NCBI GenBank assembly: GCA_002010075.1
Contig: MTMG01000004.1
Location: 1-57,626 of the forward strand
Direction: 5' to 3'
Length of the DNA stretch: 57,626 nt
From: Methanomicrobia archaeon JdFR-19
Lineage (GTDB): Archaea; Halobacteriota; Methanosarcinia; DSM-18856; Methermicoccaceae
Positions within the stretch are counted from its first letter, which is position 1. Every line of letters starts with the position of its first letter. The position numbers were made by a program, and so were the translations under genes. Of the stretch, positions 44,438 through 53,117 are shown one piece after another. Under the pieces are notes generated by a model. That model saw only the letters and a program-made list of their open reading frames with translations. It ran no database searches and had not been told where the DNA came from.

Positions 44438-45712
44438 TTAACTTTTATACAAATATGGATTTTCTGGTACTTCTGTATTGAGGCCCATGGCTTCTGCCAG
44501 TATCACCATCAAATCTTCCATCTCCATATCAATACCCATCTCTTTTATCCCATCTCTCAGATTTCTTCGACAGAAGGGGCATGTACTTATTAACATCTCT
44601 GCATCAACCTCAATCGCATCCTCTACTCTCCTCTTTGACATCGCAAGAGCAAGTTGTGGAATGCCGGCTTTCACAGCTCCACCCGCCCCGCAACATCTCT
44701 GAAGTTCTCTGGTACGCTCCATCTCAACAAACTCAAGTCCTGGAATCATCTGAATTAATCTGCGTGGTGGCTCGTATATTCCAAGATGTCTTCCAGTATG
44801 GCAAGGGTCATGATAAGTAACCTTCTTTCGAACAGGCTTTATGTCAAGCTCATATCCTTCATCAACAAGTTGGAGAATGTATTGAGGAAATGTTAATGTT
44901 TCAAATGGTAGCTCTTTACCCCAGTACTTTGGCCAGTCAAGTGTTGCGGTTTTCATACACCCTGCACAAGAGAACACAACTTTTTTCACACCCCTCTTCT
45001 TGAGATTTTCTATATTCTTCATAATGTAATTCTCAACAAGGGGAGATGGTTGCCCAGACCTCATAAGCACAGAACCACAGCATAATTCCTCCTCTCCGAG
45101 CAATGTGAATGGAACGCCGAGTTCATCAAGAACTCTGACAGATGCAACTGCAACCTTCTGCGCCCTGAATGCAGCAGTACAGCCAACAAAGTATGCGACT
45201 TCTGCTTCCTTCTTGAACTCGATGTCAGATGGGAGCCAACAGAGTCTTTCCTCTTGTTTCGCTTCATACATATTCCCGCTCTTCAAAATCTCCAAGAATC
45301 TGGACTGTTTTCCATATGGGCCAATTCCCTCACCAACCAACATTTCCCTCGTGGTTTCCCAAAGACTCACAGTGTCCAGCCTACTCTCACACACAGTACG
45401 ACACGTGCCGCATGTCGTACACATATATGTCTGATCTCTGTACCTCTCAAGTTCCTCCTTTGTTATCTCTCTTGGTCCAAAAATCAATGCTCTGAGACCG
45501 TATTTCTTATTCAGCATCTCCCTCATTTTTAGTACTCTGTACTTTGGAGAGAAACCAAGCTTATCCTCCTCGCACATTGTATCCCAAGGAACAAATTTCT
45601 CCTCTTTAATTTCTTGGTAAACAGGACACCATTCTATGCACTCATTGCACCTCGTGCAAGCATCAAATTCAAGGAGCTGCGTGCATCTGAACCTCTCAAA
45701 CATCTCTATCAT
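44438..45712 (-). CDS. HdrD/DsrK-like iron-sulfur oxidoreductase
   Basis: 424 residues. Two ferredoxin-type clusters (CTRCNECIEWCP and CTTCGTCRTVCE) precede two CCG domains: VGCTAAFRAQKVAVA...EELCCGSVLMRSG...SCAGCMKT, and YHDPCHTGRHLGIYEPPRR...LQRCCGAGGAVK...STCPFCRRNL. This matches the catalytic subunit of membrane-bound heterodisulfide reductase (HdrD) and related DsrK/TmcB proteins. Paired with the membrane subunit upstream, it could reduce CoM-S-S-CoB or another disulfide using menaquinol or methanophenazine electrons. Which one is not shown. ATG 45703 with GGAG nine bases upstream is an alternative start. Confidence 0.82.
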   Translation of the reverse strand: MIEMFERFRCTQLLEFDACTRCNECIEWCPVYQEIKEEKFVPWDTMCEEDKLGFSPKYRVLKMREMLNKKYGLRALIFGPREITKEELERYRDQTYMCTTCGTCRTVCESRLDTVSLWETTREMLVGEGIGPYGKQSRFLEILKSGNMYEAKQEERLCWLPSDIEFKKEAEVAYFVGCTAAFRAQKVAVASVRVLDELGVPFTLLGEEELCCGSVLMRSGQPSPLVENYIMKNIENLKKRGVKKVVFSCAGCMKTATLDWPKYWGKELPFETLTFPQYILQLVDEGYELDIKPVRKKVTYHDPCHTGRHLGIYEPPRRLIQMIPGLEFVEMERTRELQRCCGAGGAVKAGIPQLALAMSKRRVEDAIEVDAEMLISTCPFCRRNLRDGIKEMGIDMEMEDLMVILAEAMGLNTEVPENPYLYKS

Positions 45713-46454
45713 CTCCAAGCGCCAGAATTACAAGGGGAACTGCTATCATATGAAAGTATTTTGTGAAGGGGACAAAAGCGACAAAAATCAAAAGAGCTGT
45801 TATCTCATAAAAAAGTGTAAATTGAGGCGCATAATTCGATAGTTCTCCAAAAACCCCTTTTCCCATCAACTCTGAGATCAGTCCTACTATGACTACGAAG
45901 AACAAGCTAAATGTGAGAAAGTAATCGTGAAAATCACTCATTTCTCTAACAGCCTTGCTTATTATTCTTCTCACCACCGCAACAGATATTCCGCCGAGGA
46001 GCATGTACTCCGCTATATTAGCTGGGGTCTCAAACTCTTCAATCCAGAAATTAGGAGTTAGGTAGATCGATGGCTCAACTCCATACATATGTCCATAAAT
46101 CCAATCAACCATCCAAAAAAATACAATAATCATAAAAAATATGAAAGGAAGAATCCAACCCCAAAATATCATCAAATGCATCACCCATCTGAATTTGCTT
46201 CTTCTAAAAATCATCCTCTGAAAGAGAATTCCAAAAACAAATAACTTTACAAATCTTTTCGGATCTTTTTTGATATTTTTTAAGATAAGAGATAATATTA
46301 GCCTTACAAATCCAATGGCTCCAACCTTCGAAGTTCTGCCTGCTATTCCGACACCATACTTTCTGAACTGTATGTAGAGACCAAAAACAAATATTGCGAT
46401 AGCGATTGATGAAACCACTGCTATAGTAAGCTCCTCACCTGAATAATACCCCAT
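45696..46454 (-). CDS. HdrE/NarI-like cytochrome b membrane subunit
   Basis: About 252 residues with five to six transmembrane helices and the nitrate-reductase-gamma-like layout. Histidines that could bind two b hemes lie in RWVMHLMIFWGWILP and KYFHMIAVPL. Its stop overlaps the HdrD-like start, so they form one complex passing electrons between a membrane carrier and the Fe-S subunit. ATG 46454 follows AAGGGGT. Confidence 0.8.
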   Translation of the reverse strand: MGYYSGEELTIAVVSSIAIAIFVFGLYIQFRKYGVGIAGRTSKVGAIGFVRLILSLILKNIKKDPKRFVKLFVFGILFQRMIFRRSKFRWVMHLMIFWGWILPFIFFMIIVFFWMVDWIYGHMYGVEPSIYLTPNFWIEEFETPANIAEYMLLGGISVAVVRRIISKAVREMSDFHDYFLTFSLFFVVIVGLISELMGKGVFGELSNYAPQFTLFYEITALLIFVAFVPFTKYFHMIAVPLVILALGDDRDV

Positions 46455-46512
46455 GTAGTACCCCTTTGAGGATGACCATAAAAAACTTTTATCATTAGTT
46501 CGAGTTTTGTTC

Positions 46513-47406
46513 ATGCACGATATTGTGATAGTTGGAGGGGGAGCTGCAGGACTCTCTGCGGCAATATATGCAACAAGGGCGATGGTGGATACTCTTGTTA
46601 TAGAGAGGAGTTCTATTGGAGGGAATGTTTCCCTAATAGTCGATATAGAGAACTACCTCGGATTTCCACACATCTCGGGAGATGACCTCGCAAGAAGATT
46701 TGAAGAACATGCAAATGAAATAAAAGTTAAAATCGAGACTGACTCTGTGATATCCATTAAAAAGGATGATAATTTTATAATTAAATCACCAAAGAATGAA
46801 TATGTAGCAAAAAAAGTTATTATTGCTACTGGAATGAGGCCAAGAAAACTTGGGGTCATGGGTGAGGATAAGTTTTTGGGAAGAGGTGTTTCATACTGTG
46901 CAACATGTGATGGCCCGCTATTTGTTGGGGGAGAGGTTGCAGTAATCGGAGGGGGGAACTCTGCACTCACTGAGGCAATCTTCCTATCCAATATCGCAAG
47001 CAAAGTTTATATCATACATAGAAGGGATAAGCTAAGGGCTGACCCAATCTACCAAAAAAGAGCTCATGAGAAACAGAACATAGAGTTCATACTAAACAGT
47101 GTTGTACATGAGATAAAGGGAGACGAGCAAGTAGAGAGCATGATTATCAGTACCAATGGTGTAAGAAAGGAGCTGAAAGTGGATGGTGTTTTCATATATA
47201 TAGGCAATGTCCCAAATACAGAGATGGTTGATTGTGAAAAGGATAATAACGGGTTCATTCTGACCGATGGGAATATGATGAGTTCAATAGAGGGAATATA
47301 TGCGGCAGGTGACTGCAGAGCAAAGCATCTGAGACAAATAACTACGGCGGTTTGTGATGGAGCAATAGCTGGATGGCATGCAGCAAACTCCATCACTCAG
47401 GCATAA
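46513..47406 (+). CDS. trxB: Thioredoxin reductase
   Basis: 297-residue flavoprotein. FAD-binding DIVIVGGGAAGLSAAIYA, redox pair GVSYCATCDGPLF, second dinucleotide site VAVIGGGNSALTEAIFL, and FAD-side GIYAAGDCRAKHLRQI. Arg/His residues of an NADPH-type 2'-phosphate site (HRRDKLRA) are present. Probably partners the thioredoxin at 56722. Divergent from the HdrE-like gene. Confidence 0.94.
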   Translation: MHDIVIVGGGAAGLSAAIYATRAMVDTLVIERSSIGGNVSLIVDIENYLGFPHISGDDLARRFEEHANEIKVKIETDSVISIKKDDNFIIKSPKNEYVAKKVIIATGMRPRKLGVMGEDKFLGRGVSYCATCDGPLFVGGEVAVIGGGNSALTEAIFLSNIASKVYIIHRRDKLRADPIYQKRAHEKQNIEFILNSVVHEIKGDEQVESMIISTNGVRKELKVDGVFIYIGNVPNTEMVDCEKDNNGFILTDGNMMSSIEGIYAAGDCRAKHLRQITTAVCDGAIAGWHAANSITQA

Positions 47407-47800
47407 CAATAACATCGCCTTCCTTTGTCACCCTTATTTCAAAGTCCTCCACAACAAGACTGTGTCTAATTCTATGCCCAATTTCCTTCCTCAACAACAT
47501 GACAAGCTCGAATCTGTCATATGGGAGGTGTATATTCACACTATCACATCTTTCGTATAAATCTCTCACAACATCATCAACTTTCATGCCTGCCCTTGCC
47601 CTAACCACAACTGGGGCTAAAATAGACCTGAACAATTTCACTGTGTTCAATGCCTTCTGATAATTTTCCCTTGCTTTTCTCTCAATAGCACTGATGTTCT
47701 GCTTTGTTGTCCCAAGCTCGCTTGCTATCTCTTCCAGTGTCTTTCCTTCCATCCTTCTCTTCAATACTTCTATCTGCTTCTTTGTCAAGAACGTTTTCAT
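47393..47800 (-). CDS. tfx: Tfx-family transcriptional regulator
   Basis: 135 residues, the usual length. The HTH reads KKQIEVLKRRMEGKTLEEIA then ELGTTKQNISAIERKARENY; the C-terminal half (GMKVDDVVRDLYERCDSVNIHLP) is the Tfx domain. In Methanothermobacter, Tfx binds the promoter of the molybdenum formylmethanofuran dehydrogenase operon. Here it faces modA across 75 bases, which supports a molybdate-related role. Confidence 0.92.
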   Translation of the reverse strand: MKTFLTKKQIEVLKRRMEGKTLEEIASELGTTKQNISAIERKARENYQKALNTVKLFRSILAPVVVRARAGMKVDDVVRDLYERCDSVNIHLPYDRFELVMLLRKEIGHRIRHSLVVEDFEIRVTKEGDVIVMPE

Positions 47801-47809
47801 ACTATAATG

Positions 47810-47827
47810 TAAAACTGTTTAGTTTTA
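47810..47827. promoter_or_regulatory. Inverted repeat, candidate Tfx operator
   Basis: TAAAACT-GTTT-AGTTTTA is a perfect 7-base palindrome with a 4-base spacer in the tfx-modA gap. Its right arm overlaps TTTTATAAAA (47822-47831), which is 22 to 31 bases before the tfx ATG and so is its likely TATA box. Confidence 0.5.
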
Positions 47828-47845
47828 TAAAAATCTATCGTAAAA

Positions 47846-47853
47846 TACTTATA
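47846..47853 (+). promoter_or_regulatory. TATA-like element before modA
   Basis: TACTTATA about 26 bases before the modA ATG. Confidence 0.4.
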
Positions 47854-47875
47854 GAGCAGTAATGACAGAAGAAGC

Positions 47876-48607
47876 ATGCTCAGATGGTTGGCAATTACCA
47901 CCATGGTTGCCATCATGGCTGTTATGATGCTTGGCTGTTTACACGACAACAACGAAATAACTGTCTTTGCTGCAGCCTCCCTTAAAGAGCCATTTGAAAA
48001 ACTTGCAGACAATTTCGAAGAGGATACCGGAACACAAGTGGGGCTGAACTTTGAAAGTTCAACCACTCTAAGAATCCAGATAGAAAATGGTGCCTATGCA
48101 GATGTATTTGCATCAGCGGACCCTCTCCAAATAGAAATACTCAGAAATAAGGGAATTGTGAACGAGTCATACGTATTCGCTAAAAATGAGCTTGTTGTTG
48201 CCATTTCCAACAACACCAACATCTCGTCTCTTGAAGACCTCGCCAACCAAAAGCTTAGAATTGTTATAGCCCAACCCGGAAGCCCAATAGGAAAATACAC
48301 GCAAGAAGTTCTTTTAAATCTTAACAACATGTATGGAGAGGATTTCTATGACAAAGTCATGAAAAATGTGGTTTCCGAGGAGGACAATGTTAAGAGTGCA
48401 TATGCAAAGATTTTACTCGGAGAGGCGGATGCTGCATTTGTTTATAGGACAGACTCAGTGCATACAAAATTCATAGAGATACCAAAAGAGTACAATGTTA
48501 TCGCAGAATATGAAATTGCACCTATCACACCCAGAGGCAGAGAATTTGTAAGATACGTCTTATCAAACAAAGATGTATTGAGGGGGTATGGCTTCATTGA
48601 GGATTGA
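47876..48607 (+). CDS. modA: Molybdate/tungstate ABC transporter substrate-binding lipoprotein
   Basis: 243 residues. Signal peptide with a lipobox-like MLGC, then ITVFAAASLKEPFEKLA, GLNFESSTTLRIQIENGAYADVFASAD, and ADAAFVYRTDSV, the oxyanion-binding segments of ModA. Anchored outside the membrane to capture molybdate or tungstate. Overlaps modB by 20 bases. Confidence 0.93.
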   Translation: MLRWLAITTMVAIMAVMMLGCLHDNNEITVFAAASLKEPFEKLADNFEEDTGTQVGLNFESSTTLRIQIENGAYADVFASADPLQIEILRNKGIVNESYVFAKNELVVAISNNTNISSLEDLANQKLRIVIAQPGSPIGKYTQEVLLNLNNMYGEDFYDKVMKNVVSEEDNVKSAYAKILLGEADAAFVYRTDSVHTKFIEIPKEYNVIAEYEIAPITPRGREFVRYVLSNKDVLRGYGFIED

Positions 48608-49376
48608 AATCTGGAAAATTGTTATCTTCGCATCGTTTTTGTTCTATATCTGTTACATAACGCTTCCAATTCTGTCCGTGTTCGTGAGAGTGGGGAGTGA
48701 TTTCATAACTCAATTATCAAACCCGGTGGTTGTCTCTGCTATCAAACTAAGCATAATAACATCAAGTGTCACTGCTCTGGTAGCAATCGTCGTTGGCACT
48801 CCTGTAGCGTATGCTCTTGCAAGATGGAGATTCAGATACAAACACGCCTTAGAAACTCTGATTGAACTGCCGATTGTTCTGCCTCCTGCTGTTGCAGGTG
48901 TGGCTCTTCTTATGGCATTCGGTAGAAACGGACTTGTTGGTTCCTATGCTCCAATGGACATCGCATTCACGACACTTGCTGTGATAATGGCACAGAGCTT
49001 TGTTGCCACACCATTCTATGTGAGGTCGATGAAAAGCGCATTCGATAACTTAGATACGAAGATTGAAGGCGTTGCAAGAACACTTGGTGCATCTGAATTT
49101 CGTACCTTCGTATCCATAACTCTACCTCTTACAGTTCCATCGTTTGTAGGTGGGCTTGTGATGTGCTGGGCAAGGGCTCTCGGAGAATTTGGGGCGACAC
49201 TGATGTTCGCAGGAAACTTCATAGGGAGAACACAAACAATGCCTCTCGCAATATATAGTGCACTACAAACAGACCTACAATCTGCACTATCACTGTCGGT
49301 AATCCTGATAATCTTATCATTCACAATTCTCGTTTTTGTGAAAATATTCGGAAGGAGGGTTGGTGCATTTGTTTAA
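48588..49376 (+). CDS. modB: Molybdate/tungstate ABC transporter permease
   Basis: 262 residues with five to six transmembrane helices. The permease coupling motif is ALGEFGATLMFAGNF, and LPPAVAGVALLMAFGRNG is ModB-typical. The ATPase gene (modC) is not next to it, so the ATPase must be encoded elsewhere. The 3' end overlaps moaA. Confidence 0.93.
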   Translation: MASLRIEIWKIVIFASFLFYICYITLPILSVFVRVGSDFITQLSNPVVVSAIKLSIITSSVTALVAIVVGTPVAYALARWRFRYKHALETLIELPIVLPPAVAGVALLMAFGRNGLVGSYAPMDIAFTTLAVIMAQSFVATPFYVRSMKSAFDNLDTKIEGVARTLGASEFRTFVSITLPLTVPSFVGGLVMCWARALGEFGATLMFAGNFIGRTQTMPLAIYSALQTDLQSALSLSVILIILSFTILVFVKIFGRRVGAFV

Positions 49377-50280
49377 AATTGGAAGTCTTGTTGACTCTTA
49401 TGGTAGAGTTATAACAAGCCTAAGAATCTCTGTGACACAAAGATGCAACTTGTCATGTTTCTACTGCCACCACGAGGGAGAATCAGACGTTTTGAGTAAG
49501 GAGGAAATGAATGCTGAAGATATTGTGAAGGTATGTAAAGTGGCAAATGAACTTGGCGTCTCAAAGGTCAAAATAACAGGTGGTGAGCCACTCCTGAGGA
49601 AAGACATAGAACACATTTTAGCAGAGATGCCGAATTTCTCAGACATTTCAATGACGACCAACGGAACGCTGCTTGGTGGTAGAGCATCAGAGCTCAAGGC
49701 TTCGGGCTTGAAACGGGTGAATGTTAGTATGGACACAATCGACAAAAACACTTACTCCCGAATAACTGGTGGAGGGAAAATCAAGGATGTGATAAAAGGA
49801 ATAGAAGATGGCATTAGCAATGAGCTTACACCACTAAAACTCAATATGGTCATGCTCAAAGGCATAAACAGTTCTTGGGACGATGTAGAAAATATGATTG
49901 AGTTTGTCAAGAATTTCAATGGCGATGTCATTCTCCAGATGATAGAGTTGATGCCAAGATCGGAGTTAAATGGATACTATATATCTCTAAACGAGTACGA
50001 AGAGCGACTCAAAAATCAAGCTTCCCGCGTTATTACAAGGTCTATGCACAGGAGAAGAATATATGATATAAATGGAACTCTTGTCGAGGTGGTTAGACCG
50101 ATGGATAATTCAAGCTTCTGTGCAAACTGCACAAGGTTGAGACTGACATCAGATGGTAGACTGCGGGGGTGTCTTTTATCCAGATATCCATCGATTAAGT
50201 TAAAAGAATTCTCCCATCAAGAACTGGAGCGAAGTTTTCATGAAGTTGCCAGACTCAGAAAACCATATTGGAGGGAATGA
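49363..50280 (+). CDS. moaA: GTP 3',8-cyclase MoaA
   Basis: Radical-SAM enzyme starting molybdopterin synthesis. RISVTQRCNLSCFYCHHEGE holds CxxxCxxC; TGGEPLLRKDI and MTTNGTLL follow; the C-terminal cluster cysteines lie in SFCANCTRLRLTSDGRLRGCL. About 305 residues. Start is uncertain among GTG 49363, TTG 49360 and TTG 49369, all after GGAGG at the end of modB. Confidence 0.94.
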   Translation: MHLFKIGSLVDSYGRVITSLRISVTQRCNLSCFYCHHEGESDVLSKEEMNAEDIVKVCKVANELGVSKVKITGGEPLLRKDIEHILAEMPNFSDISMTTNGTLLGGRASELKASGLKRVNVSMDTIDKNTYSRITGGGKIKDVIKGIEDGISNELTPLKLNMVMLKGINSSWDDVENMIEFVKNFNGDVILQMIELMPRSELNGYYISLNEYEERLKNQASRVITRSMHRRRIYDINGTLVEVVRPMDNSSFCANCTRLRLTSDGRLRGCLLSRYPSIKLKEFSHQELERSFHEVARLRKPYWRE

Positions 50281-50281
50281 T

Positions 50282-50515
50282 ATGATAAAGGTAATGTACT
50301 TTGCATACCTGAAAGACATTACTGGAGTTAAGGAAGAATGGTTAGAGATTGATGGAAATCTCGTTCAGAACGTTCTAAACAAGATCTTTGAAAAGTATCC
50401 CAAACTGAGAAATGCCCCACTTATGGTTGTCATCGATAAGAAGATTGCAAAAAGGGATGAGATTGTTGAAGAGGGAGACGAGATAAGGGTCTATCCGCCC
50501 GTGTGCGGGGGTTGA
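50282..50515 (+). CDS. moaD: MoaD, small subunit of molybdopterin synthase
   Basis: 77-residue ubiquitin-like sulfur carrier: VMYFAYLKDITGVKEE start, VEEGDEIRVYPPVCGG end with the C-terminal Gly-Gly needed for thiocarboxylation. GGAGGG lies seven bases before the ATG. Five bases to moaE. Confidence 0.93.
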   Translation: MIKVMYFAYLKDITGVKEEWLEIDGNLVQNVLNKIFEKYPKLRNAPLMVVIDKKIAKRDEIVEEGDEIRVYPPVCGG

Positions 50516-50520
50516 AAAAT

Positions 50521-50949
50521 ATGGACAACAAAGTGATTCTAACAAGTGAGAGGATAGAGATAAGTGATGTTCTGAATCGATTATCCAAGAGCGAGGAATG
50601 TGGAGCAGTGGTGATGTTCATCGGAACAGTTAGGGGACTTGATGAGGGAAAAAAAATACACGAACTCAATATCGAGATAGATGTTGATGTTGCACTCGAA
50701 ACTCTGCAGAAATTGAGACAGGATACGATAGAGGAATATGGCATACAAGATTTGGTGGTAGTGCATAGATACGGTACTCTGATGGTTGGAGATACAATAG
50801 TGGTGATAGTCGTTGCATCTGCTCATAGAAAGGAAAGTTTTGATGCTTGTGAGTATTTTATTGACGAGCTTAAACGCATCGTTCCCGTATGGAAGCTCGA
50901 AAAGAGAGAGAATGGTATGCACTGGGTGGGGTCAGAATGGCTGAAATGA
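50521..50949 (+). CDS. moaE: MoaE, large subunit of molybdopterin synthase
   Basis: 142 residues: GAVVMFIGTVRGLDEGKKI, VVVHRYGTLMVGD, VASAHRKESFDACEYFID and VPVWKLEKRENGMHWV are MoaE motifs, including the Lys residues of the active site. With MoaD it inserts the dithiolene sulfurs. Overlaps moaC by 13 bases. Confidence 0.95.
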   Translation: MDNKVILTSERIEISDVLNRLSKSEECGAVVMFIGTVRGLDEGKKIHELNIEIDVDVALETLQKLRQDTIEEYGIQDLVVVHRYGTLMVGDTIVVIVVASAHRKESFDACEYFIDELKRIVPVWKLEKRENGMHWVGSEWLK

Positions 50950-51374
50950 TAGATGTTAGTAGGAAAGTAGATGTAAAGAGGATTGCAAAGGCATGTGGAA
51001 TTATAAAACTAAGAAAAGAAACTGTGAAAGAGATTCTGGAAGGCAAAGTGAAAAAAGGCGATGTCATATCTGTTTCTAAGGTTGCAGCCATACAAGCTGT
51101 GAAGAATACTCCTCAACTTCTCCCTCTGTGCCATCCGATACCTATTACGGATGTGAGGGTTGATATTAAGGTTGAGGATGATACTGTTTAGTGTGAGTGT
51201 GAGGTCGGAACCATTTACAAGACAGGTGTTGAGATGGAAGCTCTGTGCGGTGTAAGTGTCGCACTTCTCTGTATTTGGGATATGGTAAAATATCTCGAGA
51301 AAGACGAGAGAGGACAGTACCCTTCAACCAAGATAACAGATCTCAAAGTAATTTCAAAAGAGGTGTAGAAGTGA
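50937..51374 (+). CDS. moaC: Cyclic pyranopterin monophosphate synthase MoaC with two TAG codons
   Basis: 145 residues, normal MoaC length. [18 protein letters not shown] start, [20 protein letters not shown] at 51189-51191 (codon 85) after EDDTV, then [20 protein letters not shown] with the catalytic Lys-Thr-Gly-Val-Glu-Met-Glu-Ala stretch, then [19 protein letters not shown] fragment ending at the first TAG would lack the active site. A second TAG (51366-51368) is followed by AAG-TGA. That TGA overlaps the moeA start as GTGA, the standard coupling seen elsewhere here, suggesting that the TGA is the true end. Confidence 0.9.
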
Positions 51375-52543
51375 GGAACGAAAACGTTTTACTTGAAGAT
51401 GCTCAGAGAATCATGAGAGAGGAGAGAGACAAACTCAGGGCCAATATAGGAACTGAGGTCTTTCATATCAACAATATTCCCCCACATACTCTATTGGGCA
51501 GAGTTTTGGCAGAAGACGTTGTGGCAAATAGAGACCTTCCGCCATTTGATATTGCAACCATGGATGGATTTGCACTCAGGGTTCCGCCTCTGTACCCTCT
51601 AACGATAAAAGGTAAAATACAAGCCGGTGAATACGGAGATGGAAAGGAAATAGGAGTTAGAGAGAGCTTTGGTATAGCAACAGGGGCTATCTTGCCCAAA
51701 GGAGCAAATGCTGTTTTGCCAGTTGAATGTGCGGAAATTGAAGAAGACGTTCTCATTGGAGGAGAGGTTAAGGAGGGAGAATTCGTTCTTTTGAAGGGTT
51801 CTGATGTTCGTAAAGGAGATGTAGTAGCAAAAAAAAGTATGTTCATAAATGAAAGGATACTTGCTCTTTGCACATTATCTGATGAGATATGTGTATACAA
51901 AAAACCAAGAGTGGGAGTAATAGGAAGTGGAGATGAGATCGTCGATGGTCTGATGCCAGACTCAAATACACACATGGTCTGTGCATATCTCTGGAAAATG
52001 GGAGTCGATGCTGTAAGGATTGGGGTCGTGCAGGACAATTACAGCATATTGGAAAAGGCGATTTCGAATGCTTCGAAAAAATATGATGTGATTATAACAG
52101 TAGGTGGTATCTCAGTTGGAGAGAAGGACTTCGTGAGGGCAATATTAGAGAATGAGGGGGAAGTGGTATTTCAGGGTGTTCGTATAAAACCAGGAAAGCC
52201 AGTATCCTTCTGGTACTTTAATGACACACCGGTTCTTTCGTTGCCAGGTAAACCAACTGGAGCATTTACGGCACTTGAACTTGTCGGCTCAAAGATGTTC
52301 GGAGACCTCGTTAGGAGAAGTTGCTGGACGAGAATTGGAGAGAAGGTGGCAGCACAGAGTGGATATATGAATGTGCTCTATGGAGATATGGACTCAGGAT
52401 ATTTTGTCCCCAAGGGAGTGAAAAATGGAAAATACAACACTTCAATAGTTTCAGCCTGTATCTCAACGATAAAATCATCTTGCTATACGCTTTTTGAAAA
52501 TTCTATTAAAAAAGATGAACAGATTGAAGTTTTTTTGCTCTAA
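51371..52543 (+). CDS. moeA: Molybdopterin molybdenumtransferase MoeA
   Basis: 390 residues. PPFDIATMDGFALR, GIATGAILPKGANAVLPVE, GVIGSGDEIVDG, ITVGGISVGEKDFV and VLSLPGKPTGAFTALELV are the family motifs; inserts molybdenum (or tungsten) into the adenylylated pterin. GTG 51371 is chosen because GAGGTG precedes it by six bases; upstream in-frame codons fall within moaC. Confidence 0.93.
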   Translation: MRNENVLLEDAQRIMREERDKLRANIGTEVFHINNIPPHTLLGRVLAEDVVANRDLPPFDIATMDGFALRVPPLYPLTIKGKIQAGEYGDGKEIGVRESFGIATGAILPKGANAVLPVECAEIEEDVLIGGEVKEGEFVLLKGSDVRKGDVVAKKSMFINERILALCTLSDEICVYKKPRVGVIGSGDEIVDGLMPDSNTHMVCAYLWKMGVDAVRIGVVQDNYSILEKAISNASKKYDVIITVGGISVGEKDFVRAILENEGEVVFQGVRIKPGKPVSFWYFNDTPVLSLPGKPTGAFTALELVGSKMFGDLVRRSCWTRIGEKVAAQSGYMNVLYGDMDSGYFVPKGVKNGKYNTSIVSACISTIKSSCYTLFENSIKKDEQIEVFLL

Positions 52544-52547
52544 AGAC

Positions 52548-53117
52548 TTATGCCTTTCCACTGGATTCTCCTAAGACCATGGCTGTTGCTATCAAATGTG
52601 CAACTCTTATTGGTTCTGGAATGCTCGAATGTAATGATGTTCTCTTAACAAGTTTGGCGGCATACGATGGGGTTATGCCAGCACATTGGATATACACCTC
52701 GCTTGGGCCACCTGTATCTACGGGTGTCAGTGGACCTGCCTTCTTTATCATCGAAAATCTCAACTCAGAATCAACAACATTCTCAAGTGCTTTTTTTATC
52801 GCATCAAAGTCTGGTAAACTTCTGGTGATGACCACAACTGGTATTGAGGTATTCTCATACAGCATTTGTATATCCACAACATTAAAACCACCAAATGTCA
52901 CACCATCAAGCAGTATTACCCTCAACTGAGAATAGTACTTTGACGAAAGAATCATTTGGGATATTTTGGGTGTAGCATCCAGCCCGTCCTTTGTTATCTA
53001 TGTTTTCATAATGCCGTCTATCCATTCGCCCCCTCTGAATACAGTGCCAACCACCAGTATCTTTTTCCCTTTTAAAGGAGAATCATCCAGACCCAATATT
53101 CTTGTTTCTGGCTTCAT
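52548..53117 (-). CDS. DUF99 family protein with in-frame TAG
   Basis: About 189 residues, archaeal family of unknown function. The N-terminal part reads MKPETRILGLDDSPLKGKK then VGTVFRGGEWIDGIMKT, then TAG (52998-53000, codon 40), then ITKDGLDATPKISQMI and the core VILLDGVTFGGFNVVDI. The parts are in one frame and in family order. ATG 53115-53117 overlaps the rpoL stop by ATGA, fixing the start before the TAG. A fragment starting after the TAG would lose that coupling. Ends in TAA. Confidence 0.82.

Noticed and set aside
47434-47660. Plus-strand open frame opposite tfx
   Set aside because: Shadow of tfx; composition and lack of a start signal argue against it.
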